From the NCBI RefSeq assembly GCF_022179805.1, contig NZ_BPUO01000013.1, forward strand, positions 88,270-152,269: 64,000 bases of DNA. The letters are read 5' to 3'. Both the position numbers and the translations under genes were made by a program. Positions within the stretch are counted from its first letter, which is position 1, and each line of letters opens with the position of its first letter. The DNA is from Cupriavidus pauculus (GTDB taxonomy: Bacteria; Pseudomonadota; Gammaproteobacteria; Burkholderiales; Burkholderiaceae). The notes under the pieces were generated by a model. The model saw nothing but the letters and a program-made list of their open reading frames with translations. It searched no databases and was not told the origin of the DNA. This document shows positions 16,456-25,255 of this stretch, one piece after another.

Positions 16456-17370
16456 TCAGGGTTGGTTGGTGCCGGTAGCCGGGCGCGAGCCGTGCAGGCA
16501 CACCCAGCCTTCCTCGCTGCGCCAGACCGACATGGCGATCCACGGCGCATAGGCGGCGGCCACTTCGTCGGCCTGCCGCTCCAGCACGCCGGACAGGATC
16601 AGCCGGCCGCCAGGACGCACGCGTGCGGTGAGCATCGCGGCCATCAGCTTGAGCGGATTGGAAAGAATGTTGGCCACGACCAGGTCGTAGCTGGCGTCAG
16701 ACACCGATTCCGGCAGCGCAAACGTGGCTTCCACGCGATTGCGTTCGGCGTTGTAGCGCGATGCCTCCACGGCATTCGGATCGATGTCGATACCCACCGT
16801 CGGGCCCGCGCCAAGCTTCTTCGCGACGATGGCGAGGATGCCCGAGCCGCAGCCGTAGTCCAGCACGGTCTCGCCGGGCTGCACGTTCTGCTCCAGCCAC
16901 TGCATGCACAGGCGCGTGGTCGGATGGCTGCCGGTGCCAAAGGCCAGACCGGGGTCGAGTTCCAGGATCACTGCGTCGGGGTCCGGGGCATCGTGCCACG
17001 ACGGCACGACCCAGACTTTTTCGCCCACGCGGATCGGTTCGAATTGCGACTGGGTCAGACGCACCCAGTCCTGGTCTTCCACGGCGCGCAGCGTGTACGC
17101 AGGCACCGGGTCGACATTAAGAGCATTCGCGGCGGCGGTCACCACCAGCGCGGGGTCGGTCTCTTCGTCGAAGAGCGCCACCACGCGCGACCGGTTCCAC
17201 GCCAGCCGCGTAGGCTCCAGCCCGGGTTCACCAAAGAGCGGTTGCTCGTCAGGCGTATCGGCGTCGGCGTCTTCCACCGATACCGACAGCGCGCCGAGGT
17301 CGAACAATGCATCGGACCAGGCTTCAGCCTGATCCTGCGCAATTTCGATCACACATTCCTGGAAAGCCAC
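16456..17370 (-). CDS. prmA: Ribosomal protein L11 methyltransferase PrmA
   Basis: 304 residues beginning MAFQECVIEI. The SAM-binding motif LDYGCGSGILAI, the GTGSHPTTRLCMQWLE stretch before it and VANILSNPLKLMA after it are diagnostic of PrmA. The N-terminal domain that binds L11 is intact (residues 1-60). It trimethylates several amino groups of L11. It lies 42 bases after accC on the same strand, a conserved betaproteobacterial pairing. Confidence 0.95.
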   Translation of the reverse strand: MAFQECVIEIAQDQAEAWSDALFDLGALSVSVEDADADTPDEQPLFGEPGLEPTRLAWNRSRVVALFDEETDPALVVTAAANALNVDPVPAYTLRAVEDQDWVRLTQSQFEPIRVGEKVWVVPSWHDAPDPDAVILELDPGLAFGTGSHPTTRLCMQWLEQNVQPGETVLDYGCGSGILAIVAKKLGAGPTVGIDIDPNAVEASRYNAERNRVEATFALPESVSDASYDLVVANILSNPLKLMAAMLTARVRPGGRLILSGVLERQADEVAAAYAPWIAMSVWRSEEGWVCLHGSRPATGTNQP

Positions 17371-17412
17371 GAGGTTCCTTTTCTACTGCGTTGCCGGCCG
17401 TCAGGCCACGCG

Positions 17413-18780
17413 TCAGGGCTTTTCGCCCTGGGCGTTGGCCTTCTGGGCCAGGCGGTGTTCAAGATAGTGGATGCTGGTGCCGCCTTCCACGAAGTTGGCG
17501 TCCAGCATCAGCTCGCGGTGCAGCGGCACGTTGGTCAGGATACCGTCCACCACCATCTCGGACAGCGCGATACGCATGCGGGCGATGGCCTGGTCACGCG
17601 TGGCGCCGTACGTGATGATCTTGCCGATCATCGAATCGTAGTTGGGCGGTACGAAGTAGCCATCATACGCGTGCGAGTCCACCCGCACACCAGGGCCGCC
17701 GGGCATGTGCCAGGCGGTGATGCGGCCCGGCGACGGCGTGAACTTGAACGGGTCCTCGGCGTTGATACGGCACTCGAGCGCGTGGCCGCGCAGTTCCACG
17801 TCCTTCTGGCGGAAGCGCAGCTTCTCGCCGTAGGCGATGCGGATCTGTTCCTGCACGATGTCGATGCCCGTGATCATCTCGGTGACCGGGTGCTCGACCT
17901 GCACGCGCGTGTTCATCTCGATGAAGTAGAACTCGTTGTTCTCGTACAGGAATTCGAACGTGCCGGCGCCACGGTAGCCAATCTTCTTGCAGGCGTCGGC
18001 GCAACGGTCGCCAATACGCTCGATCAGGCGTCGCGGAATGTGCGGTGCCGGCGCTTCCTCGATCACCTTCTGGTGGCGGCGCTGCATCGAGCAGTCGCGT
18101 TCGCCCAGCCAGATGGCCTGCTTGTGCTGGTCGGCCAGGATCTGGATTTCCACATGGCGCGGGTTCTCGAGGAACTTCTCCATGTAGACCTCGGGATTGC
18201 CGAAGGCACGGCCGGCTTCCTCACGCGTCATGTTGACGGCGTTGATCAGCGCGGCCTCGGTGTGCACCACGCGCATGCCGCGGCCACCGCCGCCGCCAGC
18301 GGCCTTGATGATCACGGGATAGCCCACGCGGCGTGCGGTAGCCAGGATTTCCTTGGGATCGTCGGGCAGGGCGCCTTCCGAACCCGGCACGCACGGCACG
18401 CCGGACTTGATCATGGCCTGCTTGGCCGACACCTTGTCGCCCATCAGGCGGATACTGTCGGACGTCGGGCCGATGAACACGAAGCCCGATTTCTCGACGC
18501 GCTCGGCAAAGTCGGCGTTTTCCGACAGGAAGCCGTAGCCCGGGTGGATCGCCTGGGCGTCGGTCACCTCGGCGGCCGAGATGATGGCCGGCATGTTCAG
18601 GTACGACAGCGGCGACGGAGCCGGGCCGATACAGACTGCTTCATCGGCCAGCTTGACGTACTTGGCTTCCTTGTCGGCTTCCGAGTACACCACCACGGTC
18701 TTGATGCCCAGCTCGCGGCAGGCGCGCTGGATGCGAAGGGCGATTTCGCCGCGGTTCGCGATCAGAATTTTTTCAAACAT
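17413..18780 (-). CDS. accC: Acetyl-CoA carboxylase, biotin carboxylase subunit AccC
   Basis: 455 residues. MFEKILIANRGEIALRI starts the biotin carboxylase N-domain, GGGGRGMRVV is the ATP-grasp glycine loop, and EMNTRVQVEHPVTEMITG carries the catalytic Glu, Asn and Arg residues. It carboxylates the biotin on AccB with ATP and bicarbonate, the first half-reaction of malonyl-CoA synthesis. It lies 116 bases downstream of accB on the same strand. Length and motifs are complete. Confidence 0.97.
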   Translation of the reverse strand: MFEKILIANRGEIALRIQRACRELGIKTVVVYSEADKEAKYVKLADEAVCIGPAPSPLSYLNMPAIISAAEVTDAQAIHPGYGFLSENADFAERVEKSGFVFIGPTSDSIRLMGDKVSAKQAMIKSGVPCVPGSEGALPDDPKEILATARRVGYPVIIKAAGGGGGRGMRVVHTEAALINAVNMTREEAGRAFGNPEVYMEKFLENPRHVEIQILADQHKQAIWLGERDCSMQRRHQKVIEEAPAPHIPRRLIERIGDRCADACKKIGYRGAGTFEFLYENNEFYFIEMNTRVQVEHPVTEMITGIDIVQEQIRIAYGEKLRFRQKDVELRGHALECRINAEDPFKFTPSPGRITAWHMPGGPGVRVDSHAYDGYFVPPNYDSMIGKIITYGATRDQAIARMRIALSEMVVDGILTNVPLHRELMLDANFVEGGTSIHYLEHRLAQKANAQGEKP

Positions 18781-18896
18781 GGTCTCTCTCTGCGAGAACA
18801 GGGGCGGGCCCGCGCACGCCTGACAGTGGCGTACCGGACCAACGCATGCGGCAGGGCCTCAGGGGGCGCACCTGCCGCTGACAGCCGGCTGCCGGC

Positions 18897-19364
18897 TTAG
18901 CCGATCACGAACAGCGGCTGGCCGTATTCCACGGCCTGGCCGTTTTCAACGAGGATTTCCTTGATCACGCCAGCCTTGTCGCACTCGATTTCGTTGAGCA
19001 GCTTCATGGCTTCGATGATGCAGACGGTCTGGCCTTCCTTGACGGTATCGCCCACGTTCACGAACGCGGCGGCACCCGGCGACGGCGCGCGGTAGAACGT
19101 GCCGACCATCGGCGACGTCACCACGTGGCCAGCCGGCAGTTGCGGCGCGGCTTCTGCGGCGGCAGCAACCGGGGCGACGGGGGCGCCAGCCATGGGTGCG
19201 GCGGCGGCCGGCAGGGCCTGGTACTGCGGCATGGCGACCGGCGCCAGCACTTGCGGAGGTTGCTTGACGATCCGAACCTTGCCGTCGCCTTCGGTCACTT
19301 CGAGTTCCGAAATGCCGGATTCGGCCACCAGGTCGATCAGCGTCTTCAGCTTGCGCAGGTCCAT
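18897..19364 (-). CDS. accB: Biotin carboxyl carrier protein AccB
   Basis: 155 residues. The biotinyl domain occupies residues 78-155; Lys121 in IIEAMKLLNEIE is the biotinylation site. The N-terminal MDLRKLKTLIDLVAESGISELEV segment is the usual AccC-binding helix region, and an Ala/Pro-rich linker (residues 40-76) lies between. It serves fatty acid synthesis together with AccC and the carboxyltransferase. It lies between aroQ and accC, as in many proteobacteria. Confidence 0.97.
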   Translation of the reverse strand: MDLRKLKTLIDLVAESGISELEVTEGDGKVRIVKQPPQVLAPVAMPQYQALPAAAAPMAGAPVAPVAAAAEAAPQLPAGHVVTSPMVGTFYRAPSPGAAAFVNVGDTVKEGQTVCIIEAMKLLNEIECDKAGVIKEILVENGQAVEYGQPLFVIG

Positions 19365-19511
19365 CTTCTTATCCTCCAGAATCGGGTTGTCCGGTCACCT
19401 TCGTGTCAGCAAAGGCGACGGCGGCGGTCAGTCATTGATTTGGCCCGTCGCGGGATGCGCGCCAGGCCGGTAATGTCTCGGGCTAAACGGAAACGGCAGG
19501 GCGTTGCCGTG

Positions 19512-19991
19512 CTAGCTGTCCTGTTCCTGCGCCAGCGCGTATTCCAGCGCCAGCAGGTATCCCTGCCAGCCCAGGCCGCAAATCACCCCGATCGCCTGAT
19601 CGGAGAAATATGAGTGATGGCGGAACGGCTCGCGGCGATGCACATTGGACAGATGCACTTCGACAAAGGGGATGTCCACGCCGGCCAGCGCGTCGCGCAG
19701 CGCCACGCTGGTATGCGTGAATGCCGCGGGATTGATGATGACCAGATCCACCCCTTCACCGCGCGCTGCCTGAACGCGATCCACCAGCGCGCCCTCGTGG
19801 TTGGACTGGAACGTATCCAGGCCAATGCCCGCGGACGCCGCGCGTTTTGCCAGCGCTTCGTTGATGTCGGCGAGCGTCGTATGTCCATACGTCTGCGGCT
19901 CACGCGTACCGAGCAGGTTCAGGTTCGGACCATGCAGAACCAGCACTTTACGGTAGCGGGCAGAGCGGCTTGCAGTTGGGTTGGAAGACAC
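19512..19991 (-). CDS. aroQ: Type II 3-dehydroquinate dehydratase AroQ
   Basis: 159 residues. HGPNLNLLGTREPQTYG is the family signature, with the catalytic Tyr; the flexible loop Arg is in TREP, NPAAFTHTSVALRDAL follows, and EVHLSNVHRREPFRHHS provides the active-site His region. It converts 3-dehydroquinate to 3-dehydroshikimate. The N-terminal MSSNPTASRSARYRK is longer than usual; a start at a later codon is possible. Another shikimate gene, aroE, is 9 kb away. It is upstream of accB, separated by 147 bases. Confidence 0.95.
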   Translation of the reverse strand: MSSNPTASRSARYRKVLVLHGPNLNLLGTREPQTYGHTTLADINEALAKRAASAGIGLDTFQSNHEGALVDRVQAARGEGVDLVIINPAAFTHTSVALRDALAGVDIPFVEVHLSNVHRREPFRHHSYFSDQAIGVICGLGWQGYLLALEYALAQEQDS

Positions 19992-20231
19992 GGCGGCTCG
20001 ACCAGTTCAACGAAATTGCGCGGAGATTACCGTAGCTTAGAGGGATTTGTCTAGCACGGGATACAAGGGTGGATGTCGAGAAAGCGTCATTCCAGGCACT
20101 CGAAGTGACGCATTTTCCACAATTTCCGGCGCTGTGCGGGTTTGTCCGCACGTTGGCGCCAAATTCTCGTGCTTTCGAAGCGAGATCAATGCAAATACCG
20201 GATATTTGCGATTTCGCATGTTGCGGGCCGG

Positions 20232-20786
20232 TCAGGCTCCGGGCAATTCCTTGCGCAGTTCGTCAGCGTGTACGCGTCCCATCTTGCGGTACTTCACGTC
20301 GCCGTCGGGCGTGATGACCACCGTGTACGGCAGCCCTCCCTGGGCGTTGCCAAAGCTCTTGGCCAGTTCCGTGCCGGCAAAGCCGGCCACGGCCAGCGGA
20401 TACTTGACCGGGACTTTCTTGAGGAATTCCTGGATGTTGTTAGCCGAATCGATGCCGATGCCGATGAATTCGACATTGCGCTGCGCATACTCGCCGTGCA
20501 GCGCGGTCAGTTCGGGCATTTCCTCGACGCACGGGCCGCACCACGGTGCCCAGAAATTGACCACCAGCGTCTTGCCGCGATACTTCGACAGATCAAGCTC
20601 GGTGCCGGACGGATCGGGCATCTTGGCCAGGAACAGCGATTCCACCGCCTGGTCGGACGCCGGCTTGGGCGCCAGCGCGAAATTCGCCACCAGGGCGCCG
20701 GCTGCGGCCGCCACGACGGCCACGACGATCCAGATGGCAAGGGAAGAGCGGCGGGCCGGCGCGGGGCCGGGAGCAGATGCGGTCAT
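20232..20786 (-). CDS. TlpA-type membrane-anchored thiol-disulfide oxidoreductase
   Basis: 184 residues. A single N-terminal membrane anchor (residues 15-37) places the thioredoxin domain in the periplasm. The active site is Cys83-Gly-Pro-Cys86 in NFWAPWCGPCVEEMP. VAGFAGTELAKSFGNAQGGLPYTVVI carries the cis-Pro region, here LPYT. It probably reduces disulfides during cytochrome c or other envelope protein maturation; the partner is unknown. It lies upstream of aroQ with a 240-bp gap in which I see nothing beyond the likely aroQ promoter. Confidence 0.93.
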   Translation of the reverse strand: MTASAPGPAPARRSSLAIWIVVAVVAAAAGALVANFALAPKPASDQAVESLFLAKMPDPSGTELDLSKYRGKTLVVNFWAPWCGPCVEEMPELTALHGEYAQRNVEFIGIGIDSANNIQEFLKKVPVKYPLAVAGFAGTELAKSFGNAQGGLPYTVVITPDGDVKYRKMGRVHADELRKELPGA

Positions 20787-20850
20787 TTTTGGATGGCGTT
20801 GAAGACAGTTCTATATAGATAGAGAGAATCGGCGGTGCAGGCGTAGCCGG

Positions 20851-21534
20851 TCAGGCGCTGTCGCCAGCCTCTGCCACCAGGGTGCGTACCGTATTGGCAT
20901 CGGCCCGGGCCACACGGCCGCTGGCGTCGGCCCTGACCGCGCCGCGTTCATCGACGGCATCATACAGCGCGAGGTGAATCCCCACCGGGGCACCCAGCGT
21001 GGCCCGGACCTCGCCGGCCAACTGGCGCGCCTCGCGCAGCGCGGGCCACTGGCCGCGCCACAGGAAGCTCAGGGTTTCCACGTCGCCCCGGCCGGCGAAA
21101 TGACGGCTTTCGCTGGTATCGAAATCCACGCCGGCATTGAGCAGGTGCAGGGCCACGTCCTTGGGGCTGTCGCAGAAGCACTGGAGATAGACGTCGGAAT
21201 GCTCGGTTGCCGTGCCGTTGAGCACGGCACCCACCAGATACGGGCGAAACGGGGCCAGGTCGTCCATGGCCAGCAACGCCAGTTGGCGCAACAGCGCCAG
21301 GATGCGCGGCTGGTGCTCGCCGTGGAAGAGCGCCTGGTAGGCGCGAACCTCTTCTTCGATCAGTTCGTTGTCGGGCAGCCATTCGCCGGCCACGCGCACG
21401 TCGCCAAGCAGCTGGCGGGCAGCCTTGCGCTTGGCGGTGGCGTAATCGGCGCCATCTTCGGCGATCATGCGCGCCGCGGCCTGGGCGATTTCCTCGCGCA
21501 GGCGGGCGGGGTCGGATGGGGTGCGTCGTGACAT
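20851..21534 (-). CDS. Unrecognised protein beside mpl
   Basis: 227 residues from the ATG at 21534 (MSRRTPSDPARLREE). The N-terminal third is helical and charged (IAQAAARMIAEDGADYATAKRKAARQLLG). The middle LVGAVLNGTATEHSDVYLQCF loosely recalls a nucleotidyltransferase GS...D motif, but the second acidic residue is missing (Asp-Val-Tyr). The end is Ala/Arg-rich. No signal peptide or membrane segment. It is divergent from mpl with 151 bases between, an arrangement I believe is conserved in Cupriavidus/Ralstonia. It has no Mur-ligase motifs. Confidence 0.75.
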   Translation of the reverse strand: MSRRTPSDPARLREEIAQAAARMIAEDGADYATAKRKAARQLLGDVRVAGEWLPDNELIEEEVRAYQALFHGEHQPRILALLRQLALLAMDDLAPFRPYLVGAVLNGTATEHSDVYLQCFCDSPKDVALHLLNAGVDFDTSESRHFAGRGDVETLSFLWRGQWPALREARQLAGEVRATLGAPVGIHLALYDAVDERGAVRADASGRVARADANTVRTLVAEAGDSA

Positions 21535-21685
21535 GGTATCGATGATACCCGCATGGCCGCGCCGAGCATGACAGGCCGGGCGGCGGCGCAGCCGGGGAAC
21601 CCTGCCGTGCAGGTACAATCAGACCCTTCTTTCCAGTGCCGCCCGGCGCTTACCGGCGCGGTCCCACGCATTCCCCGAAGCTCCC

Positions 21686-23083
21686 ATGCATATTCACATC
21701 CTCGGCATCTGCGGCACATTCATGGGCGGCCTTGCGGTCCTGGCGCGACAGGCGGGTCACCGCGTGACCGGCTGCGACGCCAATGTCTACCCGCCCATGA
21801 GCACCCAGCTCGAAGCCCAGGGCATTGACCTCATCGAAGGGTTCGACCCGGCGCAGCTGTCGCTGAATCCCGACCTGTACGTGATCGGCAATGTGGTGTC
21901 GCGCGGTAATCCGCTGATGGAAGCCATCCTGGACCGCAACCTGCCGTACACGTCGGGCCCGCAATGGCTGGGCGAGCATGTGCTGAACGGCAAGTGGACG
22001 CTGGCCGTGGCCGGCACGCATGGCAAGACCACCACCACGTCGATGCTGACGTGGCTGCTCGAGGATGCTGGCTACAACCCCGGCTTCCTGGTCGGCGGGG
22101 TGCCGCAGAACTTCGGCATTTCGGCCCGCCTGACCGAATCCGACTTCTTTGTCATCGAAGCCGACGAGTACGACACGGCCTTCTTCGACAAGCGCAGCAA
22201 GTTTGTGCACTACCGCCCCCGCACGGCGATCCTGAACAACCTTGAATACGATCACGCTGACATCTTCCCGGATCTTGCGGCGATCGAGACTCAATTTCAT
22301 CATCTGGTGCGCACGGTGCCGGGGCAAGGCCGTCTGGTCGTGAACGGCAACGAGCCGGCGCTGGCCCGCGTGCTGGAGCGTGGCTGCTGGAGCGAGGTGG
22401 AGCAGTTCGGCATGGGCGACTGGCGCGAAGGCGATGCCCGCGCGGAGGCACCGGCCGGCAAGGACGCCTTCGACGTGTTCTTCCGTGAGGAACTGCAGGG
22501 CACGGTGGTGTGGGACCTTCAGGGCACCCACAACCGCATGAACGCGATTGCCGCGATTGCCGCCGCGCGCCACGTGGGTGTGCCGCCGGCACAGGCCATC
22601 GAGTCGCTGGGGCGCTTTGCCAACGTCAAGCGCCGCATGGAAGTGCGCGGCGTGGCCAATGGCGTGACCGTCTACGACGATTTCGCGCACCATCCCACCG
22701 CCATCCAGACCACGCTCGACGGCCTGCGCCGCCGCGTGGGCAACGCGCGCATCCTGGCCGTGCTGGAGCCGCGCTCCAATACGATGAAGCTGGGCGTGAT
22801 GGCGGCACAACTGCCGGCCAGCCTGGAAGCGGCCGACCTGGTGTTCGGATATGGCGCCCCGTCCGGCAAGGACGCGCTGGGCTGGAACCTGGGCGAAGCG
22901 CTGGCGCCGATCGGCGACAAGGCGGCCGCCTTCCAGGATCTGGGCGAGCTGGTGCAGGCGGTGACCGCTGCCGCGCGGCCCGGCGACCAGGTGCTGGTCA
23001 TGAGCAACGGCGGCTTCGGCGGCATCCACCAGAAGCTGCTCGACGCGATTGGCGCCCAAGGTGCCAACGGCGCCAAGTCCTGA
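21686..23083 (+). CDS. mpl: UDP-N-acetylmuramate:L-Ala-gamma-D-Glu-meso-DAP ligase Mpl
   Basis: 465 residues. It is a Mur-ligase family member with start MHIHILGICGTFMGGLA, the ATP loop GTHGKTTTTSMLTWLLE, and the central EADEYDTAFFDKRSKFVHY and HNRMNAIAAIAAA motifs. MHIHILGICGTFMGG and DDFAHHPTAIQTTL distinguish Mpl from MurC. The enzyme reattaches recycled murein tripeptide to UDP-MurNAc. It starts a plus-strand run with yqiA 17 bases downstream. A TACAAT -10-like hexamer lies about 70 bases before the ATG. Confidence 0.95.
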   Translation: MHIHILGICGTFMGGLAVLARQAGHRVTGCDANVYPPMSTQLEAQGIDLIEGFDPAQLSLNPDLYVIGNVVSRGNPLMEAILDRNLPYTSGPQWLGEHVLNGKWTLAVAGTHGKTTTTSMLTWLLEDAGYNPGFLVGGVPQNFGISARLTESDFFVIEADEYDTAFFDKRSKFVHYRPRTAILNNLEYDHADIFPDLAAIETQFHHLVRTVPGQGRLVVNGNEPALARVLERGCWSEVEQFGMGDWREGDARAEAPAGKDAFDVFFREELQGTVVWDLQGTHNRMNAIAAIAAARHVGVPPAQAIESLGRFANVKRRMEVRGVANGVTVYDDFAHHPTAIQTTLDGLRRRVGNARILAVLEPRSNTMKLGVMAAQLPASLEAADLVFGYGAPSGKDALGWNLGEALAPIGDKAAAFQDLGELVQAVTAAARPGDQVLVMSNGGFGGIHQKLLDAIGAQGANGAKS

Positions 23084-23100
23084 CTTTCGTAGGAAATCCA

Positions 23101-23700
23101 ATGCTGTTGTACCTGCACGGTTTCCGTTCCTCGCCGCAGTCGATGAAGTCGCGGCTGGTGCAGGAGCGGATGCGCGCCTGGGGCCTGGAGAAGTACTTCG
23201 CCTGCCCGGTGCTGAACGTGTCGCCGTCCGAGGCGATTGCCCAGGCCGAGGCCGCCATTCGTGGCGCGCGGGCTGGCGGCGAGACCGACATCGCCATCAT
23301 CGGGTCGTCGCTGGGCGGTTTCTACGCCCGCTGGCTTGCCGAAAAGCACGGCTGCCGCGCGGTGCTGCTCAATCCGGCCATCCACCCGTGGACCGACCTG
23401 GAGAAATACCTGGGCGAGCAGCCGCTGTATCACGGCGGCGGTTCGGTCGTGGTGAAGCCGGAACACCTGCAGGAATTGCTGGCGCTGCGCGTAGATGCGA
23501 TCACGCGCCCCGAGCGCTATTACCTGCTGGCCGCCACCGGCGACGAGGTGCTGGACTATCGCGAGATGGTCGAGGCTTGCCCCGGCGCGAAGATCCGCAT
23601 CATCGAAGGCAGCGACCACGGCATCAGCGAATTCGACGACTACGTCGACGATGTACTGGCCTTCTGCGGCTATGTGCCCGGCGGAAAGCTCCCGGCATGA
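23101..23700 (+). CDS. yqiA: YqiA-type alpha/beta-hydrolase (esterase)
   Basis: 199 residues starting MLLYLHGFRSSPQSMKS, with an AGGAAA site just upstream. The nucleophile elbow is GSSLGG (IIGSSLGGFYARWLA); the acid and His come from ATGDEVLDYREM and EGSDHGISEFDDYVDD. This is the UPF0227/YqiA family, intracellular esterases active on short acyl esters in E. coli. Its stop shares an ATGA with the ubiC start, so the two are translationally coupled. Confidence 0.92.
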   Translation: MLLYLHGFRSSPQSMKSRLVQERMRAWGLEKYFACPVLNVSPSEAIAQAEAAIRGARAGGETDIAIIGSSLGGFYARWLAEKHGCRAVLLNPAIHPWTDLEKYLGEQPLYHGGGSVVVKPEHLQELLALRVDAITRPERYYLLAATGDEVLDYREMVEACPGAKIRIIEGSDHGISEFDDYVDDVLAFCGYVPGGKLPA

Positions 23701-24368
23701 CCGGGGCAAACAGCCTGGGTGGCCTGAAGGGCCTGCGAGCGGCCTGGCATGCGCACCTGCCGCATGACGCGGCCATCCCCCTGAACCAGCGGCGCTGGAT
23801 CGCGGGTGAAGGCTCGCTGACTGCGCGGTTGATGTCGGCATCGTCGCGCTTCGGCGTACAGCGACTTGTACAGGCGCCACAACTGCCATTTGCCGACGAA
23901 TGGCAGGCGCTGGGCCTGATTTGCCCGGTACCGGCCATCACGCGGGAGGTACTGCTGATCTGTGACAGCGTGCCGGCGGTGTTTGCGCACACGATCGTCG
24001 ACCCGTACCGCGCCCGGCGCGACTGGCCGTTCCTGCGCGGCCTGGGCAACCGGCCGCTGGGCGGCGCGTTGTTCGTCGATCCACGCGTGCGCCGCGAACC
24101 GTTCCAGTTCGCGCGGCTTTCCACCAACCATCCGCTGCGCCAGGCGCTGCAGCGGGTGTTGCCGGCGTTTGCGTCGGTGCCGATGCTGCCCGCGCGGCGC
24201 TCGGTGTTCCGGCGCGGCGGCGGCGCCATGCTCGTGACGGAGGTCTTTCTGCCAGACCTGCTGGAGCGCGCGGCGCCCGCCAACATTGGCGCGGGCGGCA
24301 CCAGACTGCCCCGCCGCATTGACATGCACCACACACCACCAAGACAGGAAGAGAGACGCGCATCATGA
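23697..24368 (+). CDS. ubiC: Chorismate pyruvate-lyase UbiC
   Basis: 223 residues from the ATG at 23697, which overlaps the yqiA stop by four bases. Motifs of the family are SLTARL near residue 40, ITREVLL (Arg binding product), FLRGLGNRPLGGALF and MLVTEVFLPDLL. UbiC cleaves chorismate into 4-hydroxybenzoate and pyruvate, the first committed step of ubiquinone synthesis. The frame is also open upstream within yqiA, but the coupled ATGA start is convincing. The C-terminal tail of about 25 residues is basic and seems non-conserved. Its own stop overlaps the next ATG. Confidence 0.9.
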   Translation: MTGANSLGGLKGLRAAWHAHLPHDAAIPLNQRRWIAGEGSLTARLMSASSRFGVQRLVQAPQLPFADEWQALGLICPVPAITREVLLICDSVPAVFAHTIVDPYRARRDWPFLRGLGNRPLGGALFVDPRVRREPFQFARLSTNHPLRQALQRVLPAFASVPMLPARRSVFRRGGGAMLVTEVFLPDLLERAAPANIGAGGTRLPRRIDMHHTPPRQEERRAS

Positions 24369-25105
24369 AACTGGAAGGACGGGTCGCCATCATCACCGGC
24401 GCAGCAGCTGGTATCGGGTTTGCCACGGCGGAGCGTTTTGCCGCCGAAGGCGCGAAGCTGGTGCTTTGCGATGTGAACGAAGCGCGCGTGCGCGAGGCCG
24501 CCGAGCGGCTGGCCGACAAGGGCGTCACCGTGGATGCCCACAAGGTGGACGTGACCAGCCGCGAGGAAGTGGACGGCGTGGTGGCGGCCACGCTGGCACG
24601 CCATGGCCGCATCGACATCCTGGTCAATAACGCCGGCATCACCAAGGACGCGCGGCTGGCCAAGATGACCGAAGCCCAGTTCGACGCCGTGATCGACGTC
24701 AACCTGAAGGGCGTGTTCCATTGCGCCCAGGCCGTGGCCGCCGTCATGACGGAGCAGGGCAAGGGCGTGATCCTGAACGCGTCGAGCGTGGTGGGCCTGT
24801 ATGGCAACTTCGGCCAGACCAACTACGCGGCCAGCAAGTTCGGCGTGATCGGGTTCACCAAGACCTGGGCGCGCGAACTGGGCCCGAAGGGCGTGCGCGT
24901 GAACGCCGTATGCCCGGGCTTTGTGAATACCGAGATCCTGCAGAGCGTGCCGGAGAAGGTGCTCGACGGCATGAAGGAGCACTGCTGGATGCGCCGGCTG
25001 GCCGAACCGGCCGAAATCGCCGCGATCTACGCGTTCCTGGCCAGCGACGACGCCAGCTATGTGAACGGCACGACCATCGAGGCCAGCGGCGGCATGTCGC
25101 TCTGA
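24365..25105 (+). CDS. Short-chain dehydrogenase/reductase (FabG-like)
   Basis: 246 residues. The NADP(H) loop TGAAAGIG, the NNAG motif (ILVNNAGITKDARLAKM), the catalytic Ser in NASSVVG, and Tyr-x3-Lys in NYAASKFG are all present. The sequence resembles 3-oxoacyl-ACP reductase and acetoacetyl-CoA reductase; which substrate cannot be told. The start overlaps the ubiC stop (ATGA), making a coupled yqiA-ubiC-SDR unit. Length is standard. Confidence 0.93.
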   Translation: MKLEGRVAIITGAAAGIGFATAERFAAEGAKLVLCDVNEARVREAAERLADKGVTVDAHKVDVTSREEVDGVVAATLARHGRIDILVNNAGITKDARLAKMTEAQFDAVIDVNLKGVFHCAQAVAAVMTEQGKGVILNASSVVGLYGNFGQTNYAASKFGVIGFTKTWARELGPKGVRVNAVCPGFVNTEILQSVPEKVLDGMKEHCWMRRLAEPAEIAAIYAFLASDDASYVNGTTIEASGGMSL

Positions 25106-25255
25106 CCCGCCTGGACCCGGGAGGCGCCGGCGCTGCGGAGAAGACGCGGTGCGGTATCATCCCGGGTCGTATACCCGCCCGGACAAGCTTGCGGCCTGCG
25201 TGCTGAAAGCGCACGCGACACCGGCCTGTCCCGGCACTTCTGAAAGTACCGACCC

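Noticed and set aside
16315..18900. An 861-codon open frame on the plus strand opposite prmA and accC
   Set aside because: It is antisense to two certain genes, has His/Arg/Gly-rich meaningless composition and no family motifs; long antisense frames are expected at this GC.
20851..21534. Annotation of the protein beside mpl as a Mur ligase
   Set aside because: No GKT ATP loop or Mur-ligase signature; length is half of the family's.
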